From: Verrucomicrobiia bacterium
GTDB taxonomy: Bacteria > Verrucomicrobiota > Verrucomicrobiia > JABWAM01
Reading direction: 5' to 3'
Assembly: GCA_028687435.1 (NCBI GenBank)
Contig: JAQUAF010000004.1
Coordinates: 130,344 to 173,647 of the forward strand
Length of the DNA stretch: 43,304 nt
Shown one piece after another: positions 16,833 to 24,805 of the stretch. A program made the position numbers and the translations under genes. Each line of letters starts with the position of its first letter. Positions within the stretch are counted from its first letter, which is position 1. A model generated the notes under the pieces. The model was not told where the DNA came from, did not search any database, and saw only the letters and a program-made list of their open reading frames with translations.

Positions 16833-18089
16833 TCACGATCGGGAAGCCGTCTCCAACTGCTGCATGAGTTGTTCCTGGGAAACCCCCTTCAACTCATAAA
16901 GCCGGACAATGGTTTCCTCGATCAGGTTGTTGGGACAGGAAGCTCCGGCAGTGATGCCGATGGTCACCGCCCCGGCGGGCAGCCAGTTGTCCGTCTCGAT
17001 TTCCGCGTGTTTGAGCATGCTGAAGTGCACGATGCGGCGGTCTGAAACAATCTTTCCCGCGTTTTTGATGAAAAAGGTCGGCAACCGCGCCTCGCCCATC
17101 TCGGCCAGATGGGAAGTGTTGGAGGAATTGTATCCCCCGATTACAATCAGCAGGTTGATGGGTTCGGCCAGCAATTTTTCAAGGGCATCCTGCCGGTCCT
17201 GCGTGGCGCCGCAAATCGTGTCGAAGACGCGGAAATGCTCCCCGACATGCTCGTCGCCATACCGGTCGATCATGGCCTGCCGGATGCGATGCTGCACCTC
17301 CTCGGTTTCGTTGCGCAACATGGTCGTCTGATTGGCCACTCCGACAGTCTGCAGGTGTTTTTCCGGATCAAACCCCGGGGAAAAAGCGCCCTTGAAACGG
17401 TTTAAAAACTCCTGTTTGTCGCCTCCATTCCGGATGTATTGGCATACATAATCCGTCTCCTCGAGAGTGAAAACCACCAGATAATGCCCGTTGGCGCCCA
17501 GAGCCCGGGAACTTGTGGCCGTGGTTTCCTCATGCCATGCCTTGCCATGAATAATGGATGTCACCCCCTCCGAGGCATACTGCCGAATCCGTTTCCAAAC
17601 GCTCATCACGTCCCCGCATGTGGTGTCCACCAGTTGGCAGCCCTTTTCAACCAGCAGATTCATCACCGACAGTTCGGTGCCAAAGGCGGGAATGATCACC
17701 ACATCCTCGCCGGTCAGGTCCTCCATGCTGGCTTCCGGCTGGGGTCCGCTCAACAGTTTGATCCCCATGGCCCGGATCTGGTCATTCACCTCCGGGTTGT
17801 GAATGATTTCACCCAGAATGTAGATATGCCGGTCCTTGTAAACCTTTCGGGCGGCGTACGCCAGATCAATGGCCCGTTCCACCCCGTAACAAAAACCAAA
17901 CTGCACGGCAAGACGTATGCTCATGCCCGCCACCGACATCACCCCGTCGCGCCGGCGCAACCGGTCCACCAATCCGCTGCGGTAATGCTTTTCCACCTGC
18001 GCCTGCACGGTCGCCAAAACCTCCGGTGTCCGCAGGTTGACCTTCCGTCCAAATCCGCCCCCCAAAACCATCTCTGTTGCGTCGTTCAT
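16833..18089 (-). CDS. ispH: 4-hydroxy-3-methylbut-2-enyl diphosphate reductase
   Basis: Last enzyme of the non-mevalonate isoprenoid pathway, a 4Fe-4S protein making IPP and DMAPP. Seen: the three iron-sulfur cysteines in FGFCYGVERA (C67), VDTTCGDV and DTICGATQDRQ; GEIIHNPEVNDQI; the substrate motif NSSNTSHL; and AGASCPNNLIEETI near the end. At 418 residues it is the long form seen in plants, cyanobacteria and some PVC bacteria rather than the about 315-residue enterobacterial form. The reading frame stays open to 18743, but that extension runs antisense through the CAP-domain gene and is not protein-like, so the ATG at 18089 is used. It diverges from the CAP gene across 84 bp. Confidence 0.93.
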   Translation of the reverse strand: MNDATEMVLGGGFGRKVNLRTPEVLATVQAQVEKHYRSGLVDRLRRRDGVMSVAGMSIRLAVQFGFCYGVERAIDLAYAARKVYKDRHIYILGEIIHNPEVNDQIRAMGIKLLSGPQPEASMEDLTGEDVVIIPAFGTELSVMNLLVEKGCQLVDTTCGDVMSVWKRIRQYASEGVTSIIHGKAWHEETTATSSRALGANGHYLVVFTLEETDYVCQYIRNGGDKQEFLNRFKGAFSPGFDPEKHLQTVGVANQTTMLRNETEEVQHRIRQAMIDRYGDEHVGEHFRVFDTICGATQDRQDALEKLLAEPINLLIVIGGYNSSNTSHLAEMGEARLPTFFIKNAGKIVSDRRIVHFSMLKHAEIETDNWLPAGAVTIGITAGASCPNNLIEETIVRLYELKGVSQEQLMQQLETASRS

Positions 18090-18173
18090 GACATTCCACT
18101 GTACAGAAAAAATTCCATTCTGAGAACGAGAATTTATTGTCGCAAAAATCCGGATGATTATTAAAATGAAGCC

Positions 18174-18647
18174 ATGACCTTCCGCGCCTTGTCCGCATTC
18201 CTTCTGACCGCGCTGATTTCGCCGTTCGCCGTGGCGGCGGAAGAATCCTCCGGCTTCACATCCATGGAAAAGGCCGTGTTTGAGGTCATCAACAAGGCCA
18301 GGACGCAACACGGCAAGGCGCCGCTGATCTGGAACGAAAAAATCCAGCTGGCCTGCCGTCAACACAGCAGGCAAACGGCGCAAGGCAAACGTCCGCTGGG
18401 TCATGATGATTTTGACGAACGCCTCAAAAACCTGGCCATATCCTTTCAATCGGCAGGCGAAAACGTGGCTTCCAACCGCGGCCACGACGATCCCGTTGCC
18501 CATGCGGTCAAGGGATGGCTGAAAAGCCCCGGCCACCGAGCCAACCTGCTCGGCGATTTCACCCTCACCGGCGTGGGCATCGCCCGGGACAAGGAAGGCC
18601 GGTTTTATTTCACCCAGATTTTCCTGAAAACAACACCCCCTCTCTGA
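18174..18647 (+). CDS. Exported CAP/SCP-domain protein (YkwD-like)
   Basis: A 157-residue secreted protein. Residues 1-22 are a signal peptide (LSAFLLTALISPFAVAA then E). The rest is one CAP domain: FEVINKARTQHGKAPLIWNEKIQLACRQHS, GHDDFDERLK, SAGENVAS and the diagnostic LKSPGHRANLLGDFTLTGVGIA with the conserved histidine, closing with FYFTQIFLK. Bacterial CAP proteins of this sort are thought to act at the cell surface, but the function is not settled. A GC-rich hairpin, TCCGGC-GTCCC-GCCGGA, lies just after the stop at 18650-18666 and may end transcription, though it has no T tract. Confidence 0.88.
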   Translation: MTFRALSAFLLTALISPFAVAAEESSGFTSMEKAVFEVINKARTQHGKAPLIWNEKIQLACRQHSRQTAQGKRPLGHDDFDERLKNLAISFQSAGENVASNRGHDDPVAHAVKGWLKSPGHRANLLGDFTLTGVGIARDKEGRFYFTQIFLKTTPPL

Positions 18648-18711
18648 AATCCGGCGTCCCGCCGGACGACACCCCCCCGGGAAACCGCCCCGCTCCAAAC
18701 GCGGAATGCAG

Positions 18712-19785
18712 CTATTGGTTGGAGATGATGTTGAACAAGGCAATAGCCGACCACAGGATGCCCGACAGGGCGGTTGCCATCACATAAATAACGCAACTCT
18801 TGCTTCTCTTGAACCGGACTTTTCTCAACCCCGGGTGTCGCTGCATTCCCCGGAAATCGTCATGTTCCTGCAAATACTCGTGATTGTTGTCCAGCAACTC
18901 CGCGCGCAATCTTTCCTTGTAAACAAGCAATTGCTGGCAAAAACGCTCCCATTCGGCAAACGAACGGAATGTCAGGCTCTCCTCCGCGCCATCCACCCGC
19001 AGCCTCACCTTGGTGCCGCAGTAAACGCCATGGAAATACCGGTGCCGGACATCCTCATTTTGAAGCTTCCAGAGGGGAAGAAAAACGATGTTGTTGTATT
19101 CCGTCTTGATGAGATAAATCGGAGTCAGATAGAAAAAGGGTTTAAGAACGGATTTATGCCACTTGAAAAGAGTCACAATATTCCGGCCCAGCAGGATTCC
19201 GGCCATCAAAGCCCCCCCTGCGGTGAAAAAAAGCAGATTGGAAGGCCACAGCCATCCGAATGCGCCGCAAAATGAGGCCACAAAATAGCCGGTGAACAAG
19301 ACAAAAAAGAAATAGTTCCAATCGATCGAATGCAGGGGAATCCGCATCTGATCCTGGCAGATGTTCGCCTGACGCCGGCGGAGAATGTCCTGCACCTTCC
19401 GGGGAAGCTCGCCAAAAATGGCCGTGCCGGGGGTCAGGTTTTCCAAACGATGGGACTTTGATGCCGATGATTTTGAGCGGGCGGCCTTTTCCTTTGTCTG
19501 CCTGGCGTTTTCCGCGGCATCCTTGTTGATCGCGGCGGCATGCTTGAAAAGGACCTCATCGTAACTCTTGCGCTTCACCGGATCCTGCAAAACATTGTAG
19601 GCCTCGTTGATGGCCGACATCCTTGAATTGGCCAGACGCCAATCCTTCTCATGACGGGTGGGATCAAACCGGTCGGGATGAATGGCCCGGCTCAGAAATC
19701 GATAGGCCTCACGCATGTGCTCCACAGAGGCATCGGGTTCAACCCCAAGAACCGAATAATAATCCCTGTATTTTGATTGTTGCAC
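18712..19785 (-). CDS. Membrane-anchored DnaJ-domain protein
   Basis: A 357-residue protein with an N-terminal J domain (residues about 8-75): YYSVLGVEPDASVEHMREAYRFLSRAIHPDRFD, with the HPD tripeptide that stimulates Hsp70 ATPase, then INEAYNVLQDPVKRKSYDE. A charged linker follows, then two transmembrane helices near 152-200 (NYFFFVLFTGYFVASF and LLFFTAGGALMAGILLG), a soluble part, and a last hydrophobic segment at 332-353. It is not classical DnaJ, having no glycine/phenylalanine or zinc-finger region. It probably brings DnaK to the membrane. Neighbours give no firm partner. Confidence 0.85.
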   Translation of the reverse strand: MQQSKYRDYYSVLGVEPDASVEHMREAYRFLSRAIHPDRFDPTRHEKDWRLANSRMSAINEAYNVLQDPVKRKSYDEVLFKHAAAINKDAAENARQTKEKAARSKSSASKSHRLENLTPGTAIFGELPRKVQDILRRRQANICQDQMRIPLHSIDWNYFFFVLFTGYFVASFCGAFGWLWPSNLLFFTAGGALMAGILLGRNIVTLFKWHKSVLKPFFYLTPIYLIKTEYNNIVFLPLWKLQNEDVRHRYFHGVYCGTKVRLRVDGAEESLTFRSFAEWERFCQQLLVYKERLRAELLDNNHEYLQEHDDFRGMQRHPGLRKVRFKRSKSCVIYVMATALSGILWSAIALFNIISNQ

Positions 19786-19898
19786 GGCGCAAAGCGTTCT
19801 GACTCCCTATCAAAAAACACGCCCGGCCAGGCATCCTTGCCCGACAAGCCTACCCTTCTCTCATCGGCAGCCTCAAAAAATTCTTTAGTGAAAATAAA

Positions 19899-19926
19899 TA
19901 AAAAAAAGACGGTCTCATCCCGTCTT
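19899..19926 (-). terminator. Rho-independent terminator overlapping the stop codon
   Basis: On the minus strand AAGACGG (19926-19920), a 7-nt loop and CCGTCTT (19912-19906) followed by a T run. The stem's left arm is the end of the coding sequence and the TGA stop lies in the loop. Confidence 0.88.
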
Positions 19927-20724
19927 GGCCTGGCGAAAGGCCTTTTCAAAAGCGGCATCGCCATTGATCCCATAGGCGGTAACAAACCCCTTTCGAAATT
20001 CTTCACTGTTGCCGGATGGCGCACTGACCAGATTGGCTTTCAAATAATCGACAAACTGCTGCCATGTCGCCACCTCTCCCCGCAAGTCCTTGGCCCAGTC
20101 ATGTCCCAATTGCTGAAAACCGGACTTTATGGACGCTGCGGATGATGAGGCGCCTGTCGTGGACGCGGAAGCCGTCGTCTGGGTTTGAGTGACAACAGGC
20201 GCAGTCTGAACCACCGCCGTGGTCGTCACAGGAGTCACCACCGTTGTCACCGTCTGCTGGGGCGAGTTGACCACCACATACCCCGCCGGTTGGGGCAGAT
20301 AATAAACGCCTCCGATATAATAATGGGTGACCCCCCCAATGACCACCGGTGTGGCATTGATGGGAATCGAGGGAACCACGATCCCTGGCGGCGCGTTCAC
20401 CACCACATAACCGCCCGGGCATGTCCGATAATAAACCCCATCACAATAATAATAAGGAGCGCCCGCGACATACACCTTGACATATCGCGGAGGCGGATCG
20501 GCAACCAAGGTGCCAATCACCACTCCCGCAAAAAAACCGCTCAAACAGGAAAAACCATCAAAACCGCCGCCAGGTCCGGGACCGGGTCCTCCATGCGGCC
20601 CCCCCCACGGTCCGCCACCATGCCCCCCTCGCGGTCCCTGCGCACAAACATCGGCGCACATCAAAACCGCCATCAGTGCGCCAACCAAACCTGTCAATCC
20701 ACAAAATCCTCGATCCGTTTTCAT
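19915..20724 (-). CDS. Exported DUF6515-like protein with two tyrosine-rich repeats
   Basis: A 269-residue exported protein of unknown role. A signal peptide covers about residues 1-29 (LVGALMAVLMCADVCAQ). A Gly/Pro/His-rich stretch (GGHGGGPWGGPHGGPGPGPGG) follows, then a hydrophobic glycine-rich segment (FAGVVIGTLVA). Two repeats of the DUF6515 kind come next, YYYCDGVYYRTCPGGYVVVN and HYYIGGVYYLPQPAGYVVVN, then a Thr/Ser/Val-rich linker and a 70-residue helical end (WQQFVDYLKANLVSAP). It probably acts in the envelope. The ATG at 20724 has GGAG eight bases ahead and is preferred over the adjoining TTG. Confidence 0.75.
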   Translation of the reverse strand: MKTDRGFCGLTGLVGALMAVLMCADVCAQGPRGGHGGGPWGGPHGGPGPGPGGGFDGFSCLSGFFAGVVIGTLVADPPPRYVKVYVAGAPYYYCDGVYYRTCPGGYVVVNAPPGIVVPSIPINATPVVIGGVTHYYIGGVYYLPQPAGYVVVNSPQQTVTTVVTPVTTTAVVQTAPVVTQTQTTASASTTGASSSAASIKSGFQQLGHDWAKDLRGEVATWQQFVDYLKANLVSAPSGNSEEFRKGFVTAYGINGDAAFEKAFRQAKTG

Positions 20725-20786
20725 CAAAAAATCTCCTTTCTGCCATCAGGGTCAATATCGTCCATCCCCGTAAAAACAGGTGAAAA

Positions 20787-20876
20787 TCAACACCGGAATG
20801 GAAATAAGCGCAACATCCACGCCACAGCCAAAAACGATATGGATATCCCCATGACGTCAAAGCTCCTTTTTGACAT
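20787..20876 (-). CDS. Possible 29-aa hydrophobic small protein or remnant
   Basis: In the 225-bp gap after lnt, an ATG-started frame reads MSKRSFDVMGISISFLAV and continues with a hydrophobic segment to FPFRC. The opening resembles the KRxFD start of bacterial sugar-phosphate transferases, so it may be the remnant of one. No good ribosome site; could be chance. Confidence 0.25.
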   Translation of the reverse strand: MSKRSFDVMGISISFLAVAWMLRLFPFRC

Positions 20877-20949
20877 GAGGATAGTCGATCGCCCACGGAA
20901 CGCCAACTGCATTGGGACAAAAGCGCCTCTTTTTGGGATGAAGGCCCTT

Positions 20950-22509
20950 TCAAGAGGGACTTTTGCGGAAACCCCAAGCGCCAAAAACAACAACCAAACC
21001 GCATAATAATGGGAACCAATCGCCGTGGGTGGCATAAAAGGAAACAGGCCGTTGGCGGCCGATCTGAGGAGTCACCTTCAAAACCCCCTCCACAAATGGC
21101 TGGTGGAAACTGAGCACCCTGCCATCGGCATCAACAACACAAGTCAATCCGCTATTGGAACAGCGGATCATGGGACGGCGGTTTTCAATGGCTCGAAACA
21201 CCGCGTTGGCGGCATGCATGGCGGCGCCTGGCGACTCCTTGAACCATGCGTCATTGGTCAGGTTCACCAGCGCATCCGCCCCCCTCAGGCAAAGCTGGCG
21301 GGACAACCATGGAATCGTATCCTCAAAACAAATCAGGGGGCCAAACTTTATCCCCCTGGCTTCGAACAACACCGGCTCCCGGCCTGGCGAAAACCGGCCT
21401 TGGATCGGCGCAATCCGGCGCAACCACCTCAACCGGCGTCCTCCCGGCACATATTCCCCAAAAGGCACCAAGTGCAATTTGTGATAGGCCGGTTGCGGAA
21501 CGCCATCCTTATCCATCCACATGGCCGCGTTGTAACACAAAGGCGCGGGTCTTGCCCCATTCTCCGTCTTCTCCGGAGAATCAACCATATCAACCGCGCC
21601 AAAAAACAAGGGGGCCTGGATCCGTCGCGCAAGATCCTGCAACCTGGCTCGCTGGTCTGGATCCATGCTTGGTCCCCTGACCAGGGCTGTTTCAGGCCAG
21701 ATCACCAAATCCGGAGAAAAAGACGCTGTCCCAAGAGTCAGACGCCACAATCTTTCCTGCTGTTCCTTCCGGCTGATCACCTGATATTTCACCTCTTGGG
21801 GAATATTGGGTTGGACAAGGGCGATCTTCAGGTCAATCCCTTCACCGGCATAATGCTGCATCCCGTTCAAATGCCGGTTCCCAACCACAAGACACCACAC
21901 CGCCAAAAGCGCGGCGGAAAAAAACTCGCCATGAAAAACTCCGTATTTCCCCCACCGCCGCCACGCCAGCCAAAGCGACAGGTTCACATAAAGAACCAGG
22001 AATGAAACCCCGTAAACACCCGTCCACGCCGCAACCTGGATGAGAGCCGGATTTTTAAACTGACTGACGGCCGCGTAATTCCACTGAAAACCGCCCAACG
22101 GCCAAGCCTTGAACCATTCCAAAGCCACCCATGCGGCCGCGCCAACCAACGCGAGCCATACCCCGTTGCCAGAAGACCAGCGCCCAGCCAGCCGGGCAAA
22201 CAGCCAGGCCCACATGCCATGGATCAGGATCAGCGGAACAGCCAGCGCCAGCATGCCCGACAAAGTCGCATGCGCAATCCAGTAGATGGTTCCCAGCCAA
22301 AAGACCAAACCCATGACACAGCCGGTTTGAAAGGGAAACCCGCCGCGGTTGCCCAGGGGAACCAGATGCGCCGCCACCGGAATCCACGCCATCCACGCAA
22401 GCGCCGACCAGCAATGGGGGGACTGGATTCCCTCCCAAGGGGCAAGCGCCACAACCTGCAAACCACCGGAAACAGCCCCCGCCAACCATGCGCGCCATCG
22501 TTGAATCAT
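20950..22509 (-). CDS. lnt: Apolipoprotein N-acyltransferase
   Basis: Third step of lipoprotein maturation: it transfers an acyl chain to the N-terminal amine of the lipid-modified cysteine, in the inner membrane. Of 519 residues, the first half has membrane helices (WLAGAVSGGLQVVALAP, GLVFWLGTIYWIAH, ALEWFKAWPLGGFQWNYAAVSQ) and the second half a nitrilase-type domain with the Glu-Lys-Cys triad in VIWPETALV, YHKLHLVPFGEYVP and GPLICFEDTIPW, and LTNDAWFKESPGAAMHAANAVFRAIE after it. It starts 4 bp after the lgt stop, with the preceding GGTGA as a possible ribosome site; the longer frame to 22578 lies inside lgt and is rejected. It forms an lgt-lnt operon. Confidence 0.95.
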   Translation of the reverse strand: MIQRWRAWLAGAVSGGLQVVALAPWEGIQSPHCWSALAWMAWIPVAAHLVPLGNRGGFPFQTGCVMGLVFWLGTIYWIAHATLSGMLALAVPLILIHGMWAWLFARLAGRWSSGNGVWLALVGAAAWVALEWFKAWPLGGFQWNYAAVSQFKNPALIQVAAWTGVYGVSFLVLYVNLSLWLAWRRWGKYGVFHGEFFSAALLAVWCLVVGNRHLNGMQHYAGEGIDLKIALVQPNIPQEVKYQVISRKEQQERLWRLTLGTASFSPDLVIWPETALVRGPSMDPDQRARLQDLARRIQAPLFFGAVDMVDSPEKTENGARPAPLCYNAAMWMDKDGVPQPAYHKLHLVPFGEYVPGGRRLRWLRRIAPIQGRFSPGREPVLFEARGIKFGPLICFEDTIPWLSRQLCLRGADALVNLTNDAWFKESPGAAMHAANAVFRAIENRRPMIRCSNSGLTCVVDADGRVLSFHQPFVEGVLKVTPQIGRQRPVSFYATHGDWFPLLCGLVVVFGAWGFRKSPS

Positions 22510-22513
22510 GGTT

Positions 22514-23332
22514 TCACCGGGTTTCAAGGTTCGATGCGGCAAAATGTTTTCTTCTTCTTTGCCACAATGCCACAACAACAGCCAGCCCTAGGCATCCGGC
22601 GCAAAGCAACTGGCCGCGGGTCAGCCATCCAAAAAACAGGCCGTCATCAGGCGCACGGAAAAATTCCAGAAAAAATCTGACCCCGCTGTAAACCGCCAGA
22701 AAAAAAACAGTGGCGCTCCCGTCAGGCGGATGGCGGCGGCGGAACAACCACATGAGGACAAACATCAACACCCCCTCGCCCAAAAAACCATGGATTTGAA
22801 ACGGATGCCGGGGAACACCATCCCCCGCCCCGGGAAAAATCACCGCCCATGGCAGGGAGGATGGACGCCCCCAGCTTTCGCCGTTCATGAAATTGCCAAG
22901 ACGCACCAACCCGATGGTGACCGGCATGACCGTGAAAACATTGTCCATCAAATTCCAAAAAGGGAATCGCGTCACACGACAATAGATCCAGAAAAAGACC
23001 GGCAACCCCAAAATGACCCCATGACTGGCCATGCCAAAGAAACCGCCGCCCGACGGACGAACAATGGAAAACGGATCACGGCAGACCTCTCTCCATTGAT
23101 AAAACAGGCTGTCTCCCAAATGCCCGCTCACCACCACCGCAAAGACACACCAAGGCATGAACCAGGCCATTCGTTCTGGAGACATGGCGGACCACCCCCA
23201 CCGGTAAAAACGAACCCCGAGCCATGCGCTGAAAAAAATCCCCGCAATGTAAGCCAGACTGTAATACCGCAAACCGGCATGCGGCCCCCATTGAATGAGG
23301 TACGGACTCAAGTTGTGAACATAATGATCCAT
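22514..23332 (-). CDS. lgt: Prolipoprotein diacylglyceryl transferase
   Basis: First step of lipoprotein maturation: it moves diacylglycerol from phosphatidylglycerol to the lipobox cysteine. A 272-residue membrane protein with seven expected helices. Seen: WGLRYYSL-like start (HAGLRYYSLAYIAG), PSGGGFFGMASHGVILG, the signature IGLVRLGNFMNGESWGRP with the key Arg and Asn residues, WAVIFP, and RHPFQIHGFLGEG where the usual motif is RHPSQLYE. The latter change is unusual but the rest is well kept. Immediately upstream of lnt and downstream of two genes for exported proteins, one a lipoprotein. Confidence 0.94.
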   Translation of the reverse strand: MDHYVHNLSPYLIQWGPHAGLRYYSLAYIAGIFFSAWLGVRFYRWGWSAMSPERMAWFMPWCVFAVVVSGHLGDSLFYQWREVCRDPFSIVRPSGGGFFGMASHGVILGLPVFFWIYCRVTRFPFWNLMDNVFTVMPVTIGLVRLGNFMNGESWGRPSSLPWAVIFPGAGDGVPRHPFQIHGFLGEGVLMFVLMWLFRRRHPPDGSATVFFLAVYSGVRFFLEFFRAPDDGLFFGWLTRGQLLCAGCLGLAVVVALWQRRRKHFAASNLETR

Positions 23333-23450
23333 TCAATAAAGGGCGGAGATAAAGTGGCCGTGGCGTCCCGCCGCTGGCCTCCAAACCAGGGCCGGGACGG
23401 TCAACGCCGCCAACATTTGCCCAATCCGGAACCATTCCGTTCTGATGGAG

Positions 23451-23517
23451 GCGGTGCGGGAGCCCCGCCCTCCATTTTTTGCCGTGCAGACAATGGAGGG
23501 CGGGGCTCCTGCACCGC
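23451..23517. repeat. Long hairpin dispersed repeat, copy B
   Basis: Arms 23451-23476 and 23492-23517 are complementary over 26 bp with one mismatch (core GCGGTGCGGGAGCCCCGC then CCTCCATT). It lies in the 247-bp gap between lgt and the lipoprotein gene, where nothing else is seen. It shares the arm sequence with the copy at 16.7 kb. Confidence 0.85.
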
Positions 23518-23579
23518 TTATCTTCGGATGAAAAGTTAGTGGCATTGGCCAAGACCGGCTCTGCTGCCCACAATACGGA

Positions 23580-24017
23580 TCAATGCCCGCAACAACCACC
23601 GGGACGAGGAACAGGAGGAGGAGTCGGCGGAGGGCAACCGCCGCCCGTGGGAGGCTTGGCCGCATCCTTGACCACATTCTTGGAAACGTCCGTGGCGGCG
23701 GCTTTTGCCGCATCCTGCGCGGCCTGCTGCCCCCCTTCCACCCGGCTGCAATGGCTCTCCTTGGATTGCCGATCACCCTTGCTCATCGCCTCGATTTGGC
23801 CATGAACGTTCTCATACACACGAACTTTTTCCATATCCGCCGCCGTGCATGGCTGGGACACATTGGAATCATTGATCTTCCGATAGGAGCCGTCCTCGGT
23901 CTTATAAACTTCGCCCACGCCATCCACATCAGGTCCCGTAGGTGGGCCGCAGGCCAGAATGAAGACAAACACCACGCACGAAAACAACACCGAGAGATTC
24001 AGGGCAAATGGTCTCAT
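23580..24017 (-). CDS. Small lipoprotein of unknown function
   Basis: A 145-residue protein with a lipoprotein signal: hydrophobic SVLFSCVVFVFILAC with the lipid-bearing Cys at 23, then GPPTGP. The mature part is hydrophilic with KTEDGSYRKINDSNV, a central helix rich in Ala and Lys (QQAAQDAAKAAATDVSKNVVKDAAK), and an end of Pro, Gly and Cys (GGGCPPPTPPPVPRPGGCCGH). I do not recognise a family. The ATG at 24017 has AGAGG six bases ahead; another ATG two codons earlier lacks this spacing. It lies upstream of lgt, whose product would modify it. Confidence 0.7.
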   Translation of the reverse strand: MRPFALNLSVLFSCVVFVFILACGPPTGPDVDGVGEVYKTEDGSYRKINDSNVSQPCTAADMEKVRVYENVHGQIEAMSKGDRQSKESHCSRVEGGQQAAQDAAKAAATDVSKNVVKDAAKPPTGGGCPPPTPPPVPRPGGCCGH

Positions 24018-24060
24018 CGCCATCCTCTAGCACCCAAGCGGCCTGAAAGCAATCCTCCAT

Positions 24061-24111
24061 CGATTCCAAGGATCTTGAATCGCGAGGCTTCGACGATGAG
24101 GCGAAGCCTCG
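24061..24111. terminator. Tandem hairpins after the exported-protein gene
   Basis: Directly past the stop at 24112 on the minus strand is the stem CGAGGCTTCG / CGAAGCCTCG (24083-24092 and 24102-24111, 9-nt loop), then a second hairpin 24061-24082 (CGATTCCAAG-GAT-CTTGAATCG, one bulge). There is no T run, so this may be a mRNA 3' stabiliser or a Rho-type end rather than a simple terminator. Confidence 0.5.
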
Positions 24112-24672
24112 TCAGGATTCCAGGATGAGTTTTTTCTTCGCCACTTCCATGCGGGACACCCCTTTCATCAGGGAGTTCAGGACAGGATGCTTTTTCAAAA
24201 AAGCCAGAAACTGCGGGTGATTCAGGTAATCGACAATCCTCTTTGGCGTGGCCTTGTCGGAAATGCGGACAGACTCAATCTTCAACGAAAGCTCCCCATC
24301 CGAAATCTGCGGAATGAAAACAACCACGCCATTGAAGATCTCCCCTTTGAAACCGGGAATGTCATCCAGCGGACGATTGACTCTGACCGTGATCTTGTCA
24401 TCCTCAAAATCAAATTTCGTGGACACCCGTTTGTCACCGGACATGCGAAATTCCATGAGGTTGGTGAAAATGTCGTTCAATTCCTGGGCGCTCAGTTCAA
24501 CCCTGGCTTTTTTCCCGGCAGCCCGGGCCGCGTGAAAATCGTCCCATTTCTTGGTGGCAGCCCTCAGACGAAGCTGCAGTTTGGTGGGTTCCTGCCGTTC
24601 CTCTCCCTGAACCGGACCAGTCAAAACACTCGCAAGAAAAACAACCGACAAAAAGACAAGGGATGGTTTCAT
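24112..24672 (-). CDS. Exported protein of unknown function
   Basis: A 186-residue protein. Residues 1-23 are a signal peptide (LVFLSVVFLASVLTGPVQG, then EE). The mature part is alpha/beta: RAATKKWDDFHAARAAGKKARVELSAQELNDIF, then beta-rich DDKITVRVNRPLDDIPGFKGEIFNGVVVFIPQI and GELSLKIESVRISD, and a helical end RIVDYLNHPQFLAFLKKHPVLNSLMKG. This is reminiscent of small lipid- or envelope-associated exported proteins, but I do not recognise a family. It precedes the lipoprotein and lgt-lnt genes on the same strand, with tandem hairpins between. Confidence 0.75.
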   Translation of the reverse strand: MKPSLVFLSVVFLASVLTGPVQGEERQEPTKLQLRLRAATKKWDDFHAARAAGKKARVELSAQELNDIFTNLMEFRMSGDKRVSTKFDFEDDKITVRVNRPLDDIPGFKGEIFNGVVVFIPQISDGELSLKIESVRISDKATPKRIVDYLNHPQFLAFLKKHPVLNSLMKGVSRMEVAKKKLILES

Positions 24673-24724
24673 AGCCTGACAGAATCCTACAAATTAACCG
24701 GGGGTTGTCAACCTCCCCGAAAGA

Positions 24725-24761
24725 AGCAAAACGGCGGCCCCTTTTTTTGGGGGGCCGCCGT
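24725..24761 (-). terminator. Rho-independent terminator of aminotransferase-dehydrogenase operon
   Basis: An 11-bp perfect stem (ACGGCGGCCCC 24731-24741 and GGGGCCGCCGT 24751-24761) with a 9-nt loop; on the minus strand it is followed by TTTTGCTTCTTT. Just upstream (24763-24800) are short direct repeats of AACAGTCT of no clear meaning. Confidence 0.8.
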
Positions 24762-24805
24762 CATAACCTAACAGTCTAACAGTCTATCACCTGACAACCT
24801 AACCC

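Noticed and set aside
18090..18743. N-terminal extension of ispH by 218 codons
   Set aside because: It runs antisense through the CAP-domain gene, which has a signal peptide and full motifs; ispH homology begins after the ATG at 18089.
24763..24803. Short AACAGTCT direct repeats as a possible CRISPR or iteron array
   Set aside because: Only two units of 8 bp plus loose variants, no spacers and no cas or rep genes; no CRISPR array was seen in the window.
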